5,638 bases of DNA from Robiginitomaculum sp. (GCA_026982235.1 JALSHM010000047.1:1-5638), one strand, 5' to 3'; shown: positions 1-5,638, counted from the stretch's first letter. Numbers and translations are program-made. Notes: a model not told the origin generated them from the sequence alone.

Positions 1-904
1 TCGCGAACAACACTGAATATATGTGGGCATTGTGTCCGACTTTGGCCGGGATGTGGGGGGTTTGTAAATTGTTCAGCGGCGCAAGAGCTTTGTCATATCT
101 CTGCCAAACTTTCATGCGCGCAGCGTTAATCTCGTCGGTACGCAAGAGCTGCTCAGACAGGACGGCGGAGGCCAGTTCGCTAAGCTGGTAGCTGGAACCC
201 AATGTTTGCCATTGATATTTCGTGACCTGTCGTTTGAGAAAATCTGAACGATCCGTGCCTTTATCGCGGATGATTTCGGACGTGCTGACCAGCGCCGGAT
301 CGTTGATCAGTAAAGCCCCACCCTCCCCACAGGTAATGTTTTTGGTGTGGTGGAAACTAAACCCGCTCATCGCCCCAAACGAACCTAGCGGCTTGCCGTC
401 CCATGTGGCACCAATGGCCTGCGCCGCGTCTTCAAGCAGAACAATATTGTGTTCTTTGCACAGGGCGGTGAAACCATCCATATCACAGCCAACCCCACCA
501 TAATGCACCAGCATAATGGCGCGGGTTTTGGGGGTTATGGCCGCCCGCGCCGCCGCTAAATCCAGATTAAATGTATGGGGGTCAATTTCGGCAAACACCG
601 GAACCGCCCCGCGCAGGGCAAAAGCCCCCGCCGTCGAGACAAAGGTGAAAGACGGCATAATGACCTCATCGCCCGCCCCAAGGTCAAGCGCCAATGCCAT
701 CATCTCTAGGGACGCCGTGCAAGACGGCGTAATAAGCGCCCGTTTGCATCCGGCCCAATCCTCAAACCAGCGCTCACATTTCATAGCCATAGCACCGCCG
801 CCCTCCAGCTTGCCTGAACGGATTGCCGTCTCTATGGCGGCGCGTTCCGCCGCGCCGTAATCTGGCTTGCAAAACGCAATGCGGATGTCATGTGTGTCAC
901 TCAT
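1..904 (-). CDS. rffA: dTDP-4-amino-4,6-dideoxygalactose transaminase (RffA/WecE), C-terminus off the window
   Basis: PLP-dependent sugar aminotransferase of the DegT/DnrJ/EryC1/StrS family. RffA/WecE converts dTDP-4-oxo-6-deoxyglucose to dTDP-4-amino-4,6-dideoxygalactose with glutamate as amino donor, in the cytosol; the product feeds enterobacterial common antigen, O-antigen or capsule synthesis. The visible 301 codons align along their length with E. coli WecE (376 aa) as I remember it: SGKLEGGG near residue 30, TPSCTASLEM (59-68), GDEVIMPSFTFVSTA (78-92), VHYGGV (133-138), EDAAQAIG (158-165), the PLP-lysine motif SFHHTKN with Lys188, GEGGALLIND (193-202), KGTDRS, and HNAHIYS near the cut. 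About 75 C-terminal residues lie beyond the left edge. The ATG (904-902) overlaps the stop of the upstream membrane-protein gene by 8 bp and has no clear Shine-Dalgarno, so translation is probably coupled. Substrate assignment is by similarity to WecE; a related 4-amino-sugar aminotransferase is the main alternative. Confidence 0.92.
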   Translation of the reverse strand, partial: MSDTHDIRIAFCKPDYGAAERAAIETAIRSGKLEGGGAMAMKCERWFEDWAGCKRALITPSCTASLEMMALALDLGAGDEVIMPSFTFVSTAGAFALRGAVPVFAEIDPHTFNLDLAAARAAITPKTRAIMLVHYGGVGCDMDGFTALCKEHNIVLLEDAAQAIGATWDGKPLGSFGAMSGFSFHHTKNITCGEGGALLINDPALVSTSEIIRDKGTDRSDFLKRQVTKYQWQTLGSSYQLSELASAVLSEQLLRTDEINAARMKVWQRYDKALAPLNNLQTPHIPAKVGHNAHIYSVLFA

Positions 905-2756
905 GGCTTTTGCTATAGCCCGGTTTTGGCCTATACAAAAGCACATCTTTTTGCGAGCGCGGCGGCCTTGCCTTTAGCACTAATTCATATCCGTCCGGGA
1001 AATCAATTCCGATAGCCCGCAGCGCCGCACCGTCCAAATGACGTTTATGCTCTGGCGCATCTATGATCCATGCCGACTTTAGCGCGTTCGCGTCCATGCG
1101 CGCCAAAATAAATGCGAACGTATTTTGCGACGTTTTTTCCGTAGCGATCAACCACGGCACGCTCATCAGTTTTGCATCTAAATGATAGGCGAGAAACGGC
1201 GACATACCGGACAGATCAATCAAATATGCCCGCTCACCATCTGCACCAAATTGGTCGTAAAACTGCCCCATTTGATTTAGATATTTTGCCGTTACCGCGT
1301 CGACTTTTAATGTGCCGCCTGCACCGCCGCGAATACTGATTTGCGTGGTTTGCGCGGATAAAGGGGCGGGTAGTCTATAGGGTTTGTTTTGCGCTAATTG
1401 ATACACACTATAGGGCACGCATAACAGCGCTGCCAGCACGCTCATGTGCCAATAAATGGGCAATGATTTGCGCAAGAATATGAGAGATAGCACACAAACC
1501 GCAACCAAAAATCCGCCAGAGAATAAGCTTTGCTTTAGCCATAAATTACCCGTGCCAAAGGCAAATATATAGGGCATAACCAGTAGGATCAATATAGCTA
1601 TACGCCCGCGCACAGTTTTATCGCCCCCAAACACATGGCGCAGGAGCAGTGTGGCCAATAAGACCAATGCCAGTACCAATAAATAACCAGAGACCTCAAC
1701 ATCACGAGGGTATTGCCCGTCCCTATAATGCGTGCCAAATTTAACTGCCATACCCAAAAACCCAATGGCCGACATGACAAATAATACCTGTCTGACCGAT
1801 TTGCTTTGGACATATTTCAGCCCCGCAAAAACCGCACCCGCAATACTGGCGAAAATCCACGGTAAATAGGCGCGACTTTCTACGCCTATATCACGTAAAA
1901 ATCGGCTTATTGCGCCAAAAACATCCGTGTGCCGCCCGCGTATTTGCCGCATTTCTAACCCAGCCATTTGCCTGTCCCATATGACCGAAAGCGGCTCGAC
2001 AGCGAAATGGGTCAGTAGCAAAAATAACACCCCGCCCAGCAGGCCAAAGCCCGCGAGCTTTAGGGTCATGCCGGACCATGCCGATTTGGCCTGTGACAGA
2101 TAAAACCCCACCGCCAAGCCGAAAAACAAAACCGCGCTTGTCGCCCGGCTCAAAACAAGCCCGGCCAATAAAAATCCAGTGAGCAGTGCAAGCCCGTAGA
2201 AAAATTTGCCCGCAATCCCTGTGCGAGCGATAGCACACAGCCATAAAACCAGCCCGCTCAAAGCATAGAGTAATATCACCGCCATCGCATTATAAGACGG
2301 GTCAGGCAACCACCAAAAATAATACAGATAAACGCTGGCCCAAATGGCCAGAAAAGCGGCCAAATTCGCAGGTGATTTGCGGTAATCGAGGCCAAAAAAC
2401 CGGATCACGCCGAAACTGAAAACCCCGCCCGCCAGCCAAAACAAACCAAATACCCAAAGCCGATTTTCAAGAACACCTTCGCCAATCGGTAACATATTCC
2501 ACAACACATAATATTGGGACGACATCGAGCGGATTTCCGAAAACCGCGACAGCGTGTTATAATAATGCCCGGTATCGGCAATATCCAAACCGCGCCCCAA
2601 ATTCACAAAAACCAAAAGAGGCAAAACCCAAAACAAAGCCCCTATCAATAAGGCAAGAAACCAGTACAAGCCCTGCCCTTGCCCTTGCCCCTGCCTAGGT
2701 ACCGCCGATTTGGCCTGTTCTGCAAAATTTTTATCATTATTTGTCATAGTGCCCAT
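897..2756 (-). CDS. Polytopic membrane protein, probable GT-C-type glycosyltransferase of a polysaccharide locus
   Basis: A 619-residue inner-membrane protein that I cannot assign to a named family. About 13 hydrophobic segments are visible, near residues 31-52, 100-119, 130-149, 155-176, 183-203, 206-221, 232-252, 297-315, 322-340, 356-374, 384-401, 411-428 and 435-453. A soluble domain of about 165 residues follows (455-619), with YLIDLSGMSPFLAY (511-524) as a notable motif. The first long loop (53-99) carries acidic residues Asp58 and Asp61 in GLDIADTGHYY. An acidic pair in the first extracytoplasmic loop, many TM helices and a C-terminal soluble domain is the layout of GT-C enzymes, which use polyprenyl-phosphate sugars. 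This is inference from architecture. The N-terminus is hydrophilic, with a QGQGQGQG run at 22-29. The ATG at 2756 has a weak AGG five bases upstream; a second ATG at codon 4 is possible. It is co-transcribed with rffA, which supports a role in glycan assembly; an O-antigen-type polymerase or flippase is less likely. Confidence 0.72.
   Translation of the reverse strand: MGTMTNNDKNFAEQAKSAVPRQGQGQGQGLYWFLALLIGALFWVLPLLVFVNLGRGLDIADTGHYYNTLSRFSEIRSMSSQYYVLWNMLPIGEGVLENRLWVFGLFWLAGGVFSFGVIRFFGLDYRKSPANLAAFLAIWASVYLYYFWWLPDPSYNAMAVILLYALSGLVLWLCAIARTGIAGKFFYGLALLTGFLLAGLVLSRATSAVLFFGLAVGFYLSQAKSAWSGMTLKLAGFGLLGGVLFLLLTHFAVEPLSVIWDRQMAGLEMRQIRGRHTDVFGAISRFLRDIGVESRAYLPWIFASIAGAVFAGLKYVQSKSVRQVLFVMSAIGFLGMAVKFGTHYRDGQYPRDVEVSGYLLVLALVLLATLLLRHVFGGDKTVRGRIAILILLVMPYIFAFGTGNLWLKQSLFSGGFLVAVCVLSLIFLRKSLPIYWHMSVLAALLCVPYSVYQLAQNKPYRLPAPLSAQTTQISIRGGAGGTLKVDAVTAKYLNQMGQFYDQFGADGERAYLIDLSGMSPFLAYHLDAKLMSVPWLIATEKTSQNTFAFILARMDANALKSAWIIDAPEHKRHLDGAALRAIGIDFPDGYELVLKARPPRSQKDVLLYRPKPGYSKSHE
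2671..2694 (-). repeat. Four tandem 6-bp units encoding a Gln-Gly run
   Basis: On the plus strand the units read CCCTGC, CCTTGC, CCTTGC, CCCTGC; on the coding (minus) strand they give the Gln-Gly repeat at residues 22-29 of the membrane protein, just before its first TM segment. Because the unit is 6 bp, gain or loss of a copy keeps the reading frame and would only change the length of the cytoplasmic tail. Confidence 0.8.
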
Positions 2757-2786
2757 ATGCGCCTGTTACGCCCATTAGCCGCCCAC

Positions 2787-2810
2787 ATCAACCACAGTCT
2801 TTTGGTTGAT
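2787..2810 (-). promoter_or_regulatory. Inverted repeat in the 5' leader of the membrane protein-rffA operon
   Basis: ATCAACCA (2787-2794) and TGGTTGAT (2803-2810) form a perfect 8-bp stem around an 8-base loop. It lies 31 bp upstream of the membrane-protein start and about 40 bp downstream of the predicted transcription start, so it would be transcribed as a leader hairpin; as DNA it could be an operator for a dimeric repressor. There is no U-tract after it on either strand, so it is not a terminator. Confidence 0.4.
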
Positions 2811-2853
2811 ATTGTGTTACACCCCTCTGCCGCAAGTTTCTCTCATAGTTTGG

Positions 2854-2881
2854 ATCATACCCTGCCCCCACAATCTGGTAA
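2854..2881 (-). promoter_or_regulatory. Candidate sigma-70 promoter for the membrane protein-rffA operon
   Basis: On the minus strand a -35-like TTACCA (2881-2876, 4 of 6 consensus bases) is followed after 16 bp by a -10-like TATGAT (2859-2854, 5 of 6). Initiation would fall near 2847, giving a leader of about 90 nt that includes the inverted repeat at 2787-2810. Position and orientation fit; no other minus-strand -10 this good was found between the two genes. Confidence 0.4.
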
Positions 2882-3012
2882 GGGCGACTGCGCCTAATAA
2901 AACACCGCTTGCCTGCACAAGATTTAAATTTTACCGGCTGCTTAAAAACTCTACTTTCCTTCCTCCGCCTGTGAGTGAAGGGAAATATGGTGAATTTATT
3001 CTCATTGACAAT

Positions 3013-3039
3013 CCCCTACCTCCCCTCTACCCACATCCC
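3013..3039 (-). other. Putative G-quadruplex motif (four G-tracts, minus strand)
   Basis: The plus strand has C-runs at 3013-3016, 3022-3025, 3030-3032 and 3037-3039. The minus strand therefore reads GGG, GGG, GGGG, GGGG with loops of 4, 4 and 5 bases, which meets the usual G3+N1-7 rule. It sits upstream of the candidate minus-strand promoter, so it would act in DNA rather than in that operon's RNA. The motif is directly visible; any function is inference. Confidence 0.45.
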
Positions 3040-3098
3040 AAAATCAACAAAAGTGAGCGGGAATATGAATAATTTGTTTTTTGTATATGGTTTGCTTG

Positions 3099-3113
3099 GC
3101 GAACGCTGTTCGC
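3099..3113 (+). other. Tight 15-bp palindrome, possible leader hairpin or operator
   Basis: GCGAAC and GTTCGC pair perfectly around a GCT triplet, and a flanking GG/CC pair can add to the stem with one bulged base. It lies 58 bp before the intrinsic terminator on the same side of the MATE gene, so it could be the first hairpin of a short terminated RNA. The spacing (GAAC-N3-GTTC) does not match the alphaproteobacterial LexA box, which is a direct repeat. Confidence 0.4.
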
Positions 3114-3171
3114 GCCCTAACCAATTTTGCCCGCGATTGTGATGTCCTAGCCTGAACCGCTGAGAGACCGC

Positions 3172-3201
3172 ACCTCCGGGCCACCGCTTCGGAGGTTTTT
3201 T
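3172..3201 (+). terminator. Intrinsic (Rho-independent) terminator upstream of the MATE gene
   Basis: ACCTCCG (3172-3178) pairs with CGGAGGT (3190-3196) to give a 7-bp GC-rich stem with an 11-base loop, followed at once by a run of six T (3196-3201). The T-run lies on the plus strand only; on the minus strand no U-tract follows, so it stops rightward transcription. No plus-strand gene precedes it within the window: upstream on that side is the antisense operon. It may end a small RNA or act as an attenuator in the MATE leader. The 5' arm contains CCUCC and the 3' arm GGAGG, the latter identical to a Shine-Dalgarno core, but no credible gene starts just after it. Confidence 0.8.
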
Positions 3202-3221
3202 ATTGTCTCCGCTTTTCCAAT

Positions 3222-3227
3222 TATAAA
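3222..3227 (+). promoter_or_regulatory. Weak -10-like element before the MATE gene
   Basis: TATAAA (5 of 6 consensus bases) sits 18 bp before the MATE start codon and after the terminator. The hexamer 17 bp upstream (TTTATT at 3199-3204) is a poor -35 and overlaps the terminator T-run. If used, initiation near 3234 would give a leader of about 12 nt holding the weak ribosome site CGGA (3236-3239). Otherwise the gene depends on read-through of the terminator. Confidence 0.25.
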
Positions 3228-3245
3228 GATTTTTACGGATACACG

Positions 3246-4661
3246 ATGACTGATACACGCGAACTGAATGAACACCACCCAGAACACCACAAAGCTGAAT
3301 TGCCGAAAACCTGGCCGGGTGAATTGAAGGCCTTGCTTTGGCTCGGTATACCCATGGCGCTTACCCAGCTGGCGCAATTTTCTATTTATACCATTGATAT
3401 TCTGATGATTGGGCGGGTCGGAGCGGAAGAAGTCGCGGCGGCATCCCTAGGCACAGTGATTTATTTCTTGCTCTGGATGCTGGGCGCGGGGCCGGTGATG
3501 GCCGTCTCGCCTATGGTATCCCAAGCCTTAGGCGCCGACGTGGCAGACCGCCATGATGCGCGGATTTCTGTGCGCATGGCGCTGTGGTGCGTGGCCTTCA
3601 TGACGCCCGTCATGTTGGTATTTGCGTTCATGGCAGAGCCGTTGGCTTTGCTGGCACGCCAAGACCCAACGCAATCCGCCAAGGCGGGTCGCTATATCCT
3701 CGCCCTTGCGGCGGGTTGGCCATTTGCGCTGGGTACGATGATATTGCGCAATTATTTGGCGGCCATTGGTAAGACCTTGGTGCCGTTTCTCTTGGTCATG
3801 GCCAGTGTCGCCCTGAATGCGGGGCTAAATGCTGTGCTGATATTTGGCATGTTTGGTGTGCCCGCACTGGGGCTTGTGGGTGCGGGCATAGCCTCTTCAC
3901 TGGCTTATATTATCGGGTTTTTCATATTTGTTATCTATATTCAAATGGATAAAAAATCCGCCGCATTTCGAATATTTCATCATTTCTGGCGCCCCCATTG
4001 GAGCCGTCTGCGCGCTGTGTTCAAGCTGGGCTGGCCCATTAGTTTGACCACTTTATTCGAAGGTATGTTGTTCAATGCCTGTGTGCTTATTGTCGGGCTT
4101 ATTGGTGTGCTGGAAGTTGCCGCCTATCAGATCGCCCTGAATATTTCGGCCTTGGCCTTTATGTTACCATGGGGATTGTCCATGGCTGGCGCCGTGCGGG
4201 TCGGCCTGGCCAAGGGCGCAGGCAATGCCGCCGCTGTCAAGCGGGCAGGCATTGTGACCATGATTATGGGCGTGCTGAGCATTATGTTATTTGCCGTCCC
4301 AGTTGCCCTGTGGCCGCAGGGCGTGGCGGGTCTGTATATGGAGCCTGGCAAGCCGGACAATGAATTGGTCATCGCCTTGGTGGCCAGTTTCTTGCCCATC
4401 GCTGCCGGGTTTATGTTTTTTGATGCGGTGCAAGTTGCAGCCAATCAGATTTTGCGCGGTCTTAAGGATGTGCGCTGGCCTATGGTGGCAACCGGGTTCA
4501 GCTATTGGATTATCGGCTTTCCGACCGCATTTTACCTCGCCGTTTACACACCCCTCGGTGCGGTGGGTGTCTGGTACGGCTTGCTCATAGGCTTATTGTT
4601 AGCGTCCATATTCCTAAGCTATAGGTTTTGGCGGCTGGCTTGGAATAAAGGCTTGGGGTAA
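3246..4661 (+). CDS. MATE family multidrug efflux transporter (NorM-type)
   Basis: Inner-membrane cation-coupled antiporter of the multidrug and toxic compound extrusion family; relatives export cationic drugs, dyes and fluoroquinolones in exchange for Na+ or H+. At 471 aa it has the usual length, with two six-helix halves (about 30-230 and 255-460). Three acidic positions known in NorM appear conserved in context: Asp51 in YTIDILMIG (TM1), Glu272 in TLFEGMLFN (TM7) and Asp393 in FFDAVQVAANQILRGLKD (TM10). AVSPMVSQALGA (86-97) matches the NorM TM2-3 segment. The hydrophilic N-terminus has a His cluster (HHPEHHK, 10-16). The ATG at 3246 is chosen because the next Met is residue 37, inside TM1; a weak CGGA lies 6 bp before it. 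An intrinsic terminator stands 45 bp upstream. The 3' end faces gpmA, 6 bp away, without a visible hairpin terminator. The substrate cannot be told from sequence. Confidence 0.93.
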   Translation: MTDTRELNEHHPEHHKAELPKTWPGELKALLWLGIPMALTQLAQFSIYTIDILMIGRVGAEEVAAASLGTVIYFLLWMLGAGPVMAVSPMVSQALGADVADRHDARISVRMALWCVAFMTPVMLVFAFMAEPLALLARQDPTQSAKAGRYILALAAGWPFALGTMILRNYLAAIGKTLVPFLLVMASVALNAGLNAVLIFGMFGVPALGLVGAGIASSLAYIIGFFIFVIYIQMDKKSAAFRIFHHFWRPHWSRLRAVFKLGWPISLTTLFEGMLFNACVLIVGLIGVLEVAAYQIALNISALAFMLPWGLSMAGAVRVGLAKGAGNAAAVKRAGIVTMIMGVLSIMLFAVPVALWPQGVAGLYMEPGKPDNELVIALVASFLPIAAGFMFFDAVQVAANQILRGLKDVRWPMVATGFSYWIIGFPTAFYLAVYTPLGAVGVWYGLLIGLLLASIFLSYRFWRLAWNKGLG

Positions 4662-4667
4662 AGAAGG

Positions 4668-5390
4668 CTAGTGCGGCGGGATAGGTTTTGCTCTGGTTTC
4701 GTCTAGATACCTCGCCGCCGTAACATTTAAGGTGCCGTCTTCTAGGTCAATGCGCAGCGGATTACCCGTAGGCACTTCGTAGCCGGGAATGTCGGCGTCG
4801 GCGACATTGAATAGCTCTTTTAAAAGAGCGCGCAAGCTATTGCCGTGGGCGGAAATGAGCAGGGTTTTTCCAGCCTGGATTTTTGGCGCTATGTCGACAT
4901 TGAAATAGGGCAAGACCCGCTCTAAGGTGAGTTTTAAGCTCTCCCCTCTCGGTAAATCCTCCGGTGTAATATCGGCATAACGGGGGTCATTGGCCGGATG
5001 GTATTTATGTGTCGGTTCTATGAACGGCGGCGGCACATCAAAGCTGCGCCGCCAGATATGCACTTGTTCGTCGCCGTGTTTATCGCGCATTTCTTGTTTA
5101 TTGAGACCTGTCAGCCCACCGTAATGACGCTCGTTCAGACGCCAGTCTTTGGTGACCGGAATATAGCATTGGTCAAGACCCCGCAGAGACATCCAAAGCG
5201 TACGAATAGCTCGAGTCAGATAGGACGTATAGGCTTCGTCAAAGCGCAAGCCTTCCACCGCCATAAGTGTGCCACCGAGCATGGCTTCGGCGACACCTTT
5301 TTCCGTAAGATCCACATCGACCCAGCCCGTAAAGCGGTTTTGCAAATTCCATTCGCTCTGGCCGTGGCGTACCAATACCAATTTTGTCAT
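4668..5390 (-). CDS. gpmA: 2,3-bisphosphoglycerate-dependent phosphoglycerate mutase
   Basis: Glycolytic/gluconeogenic enzyme interconverting 3- and 2-phosphoglycerate through a phosphohistidine; cytosolic, histidine phosphatase superfamily. The protein is 240 aa against 250 in E. coli GpmA and aligns with it from end to end apart from a shorter, different tail after about residue 225. Visible active-site residues: LVRHGQSEWN with Arg8 and the phosphorylated His9, FTGWVDVDLTEKG (20-32), Arg60 in SYLTRAIRTLW, Glu87 in LNERHYGGL, WRR (113-115), and the second catalytic His182 in SAHGNSLRALLK. The long insertion between residues 92 and 150 marks the dPGM type rather than a generic phosphatase. 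The ATG at 5390 is preceded by AGGG with a spacing near 8 bases and by a promoter candidate at 5418-5447. It is convergent with the MATE gene and lies downstream of a methyltransferase gene on the same strand, 76 bp away. Confidence 0.96.
   Translation of the reverse strand: MTKLVLVRHGQSEWNLQNRFTGWVDVDLTEKGVAEAMLGGTLMAVEGLRFDEAYTSYLTRAIRTLWMSLRGLDQCYIPVTKDWRLNERHYGGLTGLNKQEMRDKHGDEQVHIWRRSFDVPPPFIEPTHKYHPANDPRYADITPEDLPRGESLKLTLERVLPYFNVDIAPKIQAGKTLLISAHGNSLRALLKELFNVADADIPGYEVPTGNPLRIDLEDGTLNVTAARYLDETRAKPIPPH
4814..4829. repeat. Perfect 16-bp palindrome inside gpmA
   Basis: GCTCTTTTAAAAGAGC is fully self-complementary with TTAA at its centre. It overlaps a longer-range inverted pair, AATAGCT (4810-4816) and AGCTATT (4835-4841). 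It falls in codons for the ALLKELF segment just after the second catalytic histidine, where Leu-Lys-Glu-Leu codons produce it; it is most likely fortuitous. Confidence 0.5.
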
Positions 5391-5417
5391 GCTTAAACCC
5401 TATATCTATTCGGGCTT

Positions 5418-5447
5418 TATATACAGGTGCAAGAAGTGGTCTGTCGA
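5418..5447 (-). promoter_or_regulatory. Candidate sigma-70 promoter for gpmA
   Basis: On the minus strand TCGACA (5447-5442, 5 of 6 bases of TTGACA) is followed after 18 bp by TATATA (5423-5418, 4 of 6 bases of TATAAT). Initiation near 5411 would leave a leader of about 20 nt before the gpmA ATG. It sits wholly in the gap after the upstream methyltransferase stop, so gpmA could be expressed independently even if read-through also occurs. Confidence 0.4.
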
Positions 5448-5466
5448 GAGCCGTTTGCCGTGTTTC

Positions 5467-5638
5467 CTATTTTTTAGGCTTCACATACATGTGCAAAAAC
5501 CTGTCAGTTTTACGGCGTACCTGTGGGTCGAACACATTGAGGCTATAATCATCTGCCTTATTAGTGAGAATATTGCTGGTTTTCTCCAGTGTGAAACCAG
5601 CCTTTTCCGCATAGGCCTGAACATGGGCGGGGTCGATA
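5467..5638 (-). CDS. Predicted SAM-dependent methyltransferase (COG4798-like), C-terminal end only
   Basis: An open minus-strand frame enters from the right edge and ends at TAG (5469-5467), giving the last 56 residues. It begins IDPAHVQAYAEKAGF, continues with NKADDYSLNVFDPQVRR and ends KTDRFLHMYVKPKK. The order 'D-P-x-x-V...AGF', then 'N-x-x-DD...VFDP..R.KTDRF' and a basic end, matches my recollection of the C-terminus of COG4798-type predicted methyltransferases, which often carry a signal peptide and have no established substrate. The SAM-binding motifs lie outside the window, so catalytic residues cannot be checked. Codon use and the clean frame support a real gene. It lies 76 bp upstream of gpmA on the same strand; no hairpin terminator is visible between them, so co-transcription is possible. 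Confidence 0.65.
   Translation of the reverse strand, partial: IDPAHVQAYAEKAGFTLEKTSNILTNKADDYSLNVFDPQVRRKTDRFLHMYVKPKK

Larger units (their letters stand above)
2757..3245. other. Divergent intergenic region, no protein gene seen
   Basis: This 489-bp stretch lies between the minus-strand glycan operon and the plus-strand MATE gene. The open frames inside it (for example plus 2806-3072 and minus 3016-3258) give low-complexity peptides without domains, so I treat it as non-coding. Left to right it holds an 8-bp inverted repeat (2787-2810), a minus-strand promoter candidate (2854-2881), a loose hairpin of TTTCCTTC with GAAGGGAAA (2955-2985, one bulge), an isolated TTGACA (3005-3010) with only a poor -10 17 bp on, a minus-strand G-tract motif (3013-3039), a 15-bp palindrome (3099-3113), an intrinsic terminator (3172-3201) and a weak MATE promoter. 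Nothing resembles a tRNA T-arm, tmRNA, RNase P RNA or SRP RNA. Confidence 0.75.

Noticed and set aside
222..860. Two plus-strand open frames (222-503 and 516-860)
   Set aside because: Both lie antisense to rffA, whose family match is strong along its whole length; their translations show no domain and are shadows of its codon bias.
3099..3113. LexA/SOS box
   Set aside because: The dyad is GAAC-N3-GTTC; the alphaproteobacterial box is a direct repeat GTTC-N7-GTTC and the Gram-positive box has a 4-base spacer.
3190..3226. Possible leader peptide: TTG start at 3203 after GGAGG, seven codons to TAA
   Set aside because: The GGAGG is the 3' arm of the terminator and would be sequestered; a seven-codon frame with a TTG start is easily found by chance.
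2806..3258. Small open frames in the intergenic region (plus 2806-3072, minus 3016-3258)
   Set aside because: Translations are low-complexity, no convincing ribosome sites were seen, and the minus frame runs through the terminator hairpin.
4655..4675. Shared bidirectional terminator between the MATE gene and gpmA
   Set aside because: The 6-bp gap and flanking coding ends contain no GC stem followed by a T-run on either strand.
4621..4690. Direct repeat ATAGGTTTTG at 4621-4630 and 4681-4690 around the convergent gene ends
   Set aside because: Only 10 bp, flanks differ, and both copies are coding sequence of two different genes; no sign of a mobile element or attachment site.
5421..5499. Imperfect 15-bp repeat ATACAGGTGCAAGAA (5421-5435) and ATACATGTGCAAAAA (5485-5499)
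   Set aside because: 13 of 15 matches, but one copy is coding sequence of the methyltransferase and the other overlaps a promoter; short AT-rich similarity of this size is likely chance.

Overview
The window is a 5.6 kb piece of a bacterial chromosome of moderate GC content. It holds five genes and one non-coding interval of about 490 bp. It is most likely from an alphaproteobacterium, possibly a lower-GC member of the Caulobacterales/Maricaulales/Hyphomonadaceae region. That guess rests on the gene mix (a methyltransferase tail of the COG4798 type beside gpmA, and a NorM-type MATE pump) and is an inference, not a proof. There is no tRNA, rRNA, insertion sequence, CRISPR array or phage gene that I can recognise.

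Left part (1-2756, minus strand): two genes of a cell-surface polysaccharide locus. Transcription runs leftwards. First comes a 619-residue multi-span membrane protein with a soluble C-terminal domain, probably a GT-C-type lipid-linked-sugar glycosyltransferase. Next comes RffA/WecE, the PLP-dependent aminotransferase that makes dTDP-4-amino-4,6-dideoxygalactose. The two genes overlap by 8 bp and are surely one operon. RffA runs off the left edge, so the operon continues outside the window.

Middle (2757-3245): a divergent intergenic region. It carries a promoter candidate for the polysaccharide operon, an inverted repeat in its 5' leader, a four-tract G-quadruplex-type motif on the minus strand, a tight palindrome, and a clear plus-strand intrinsic terminator about 45 bp before the next start codon. 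No gene that this terminator would serve is visible, so it ends either a small RNA or the leader of the transporter gene.

Right part (3246-5638): a complete MATE efflux transporter on the plus strand converges on gpmA (cofactor-dependent phosphoglycerate mutase, minus strand), with only 6 bp between their stop codons. Upstream of gpmA, on the same strand, is the C-terminal end of a predicted SAM-dependent methyltransferase that enters from the right edge. Apart from the rffA operon the genes look like unrelated housekeeping or efflux functions. I see no strong case for a new multi-gene system. The points most worth checking are the orphan terminator/leader before the MATE gene and the uncharacterised membrane protein coupled to rffA.
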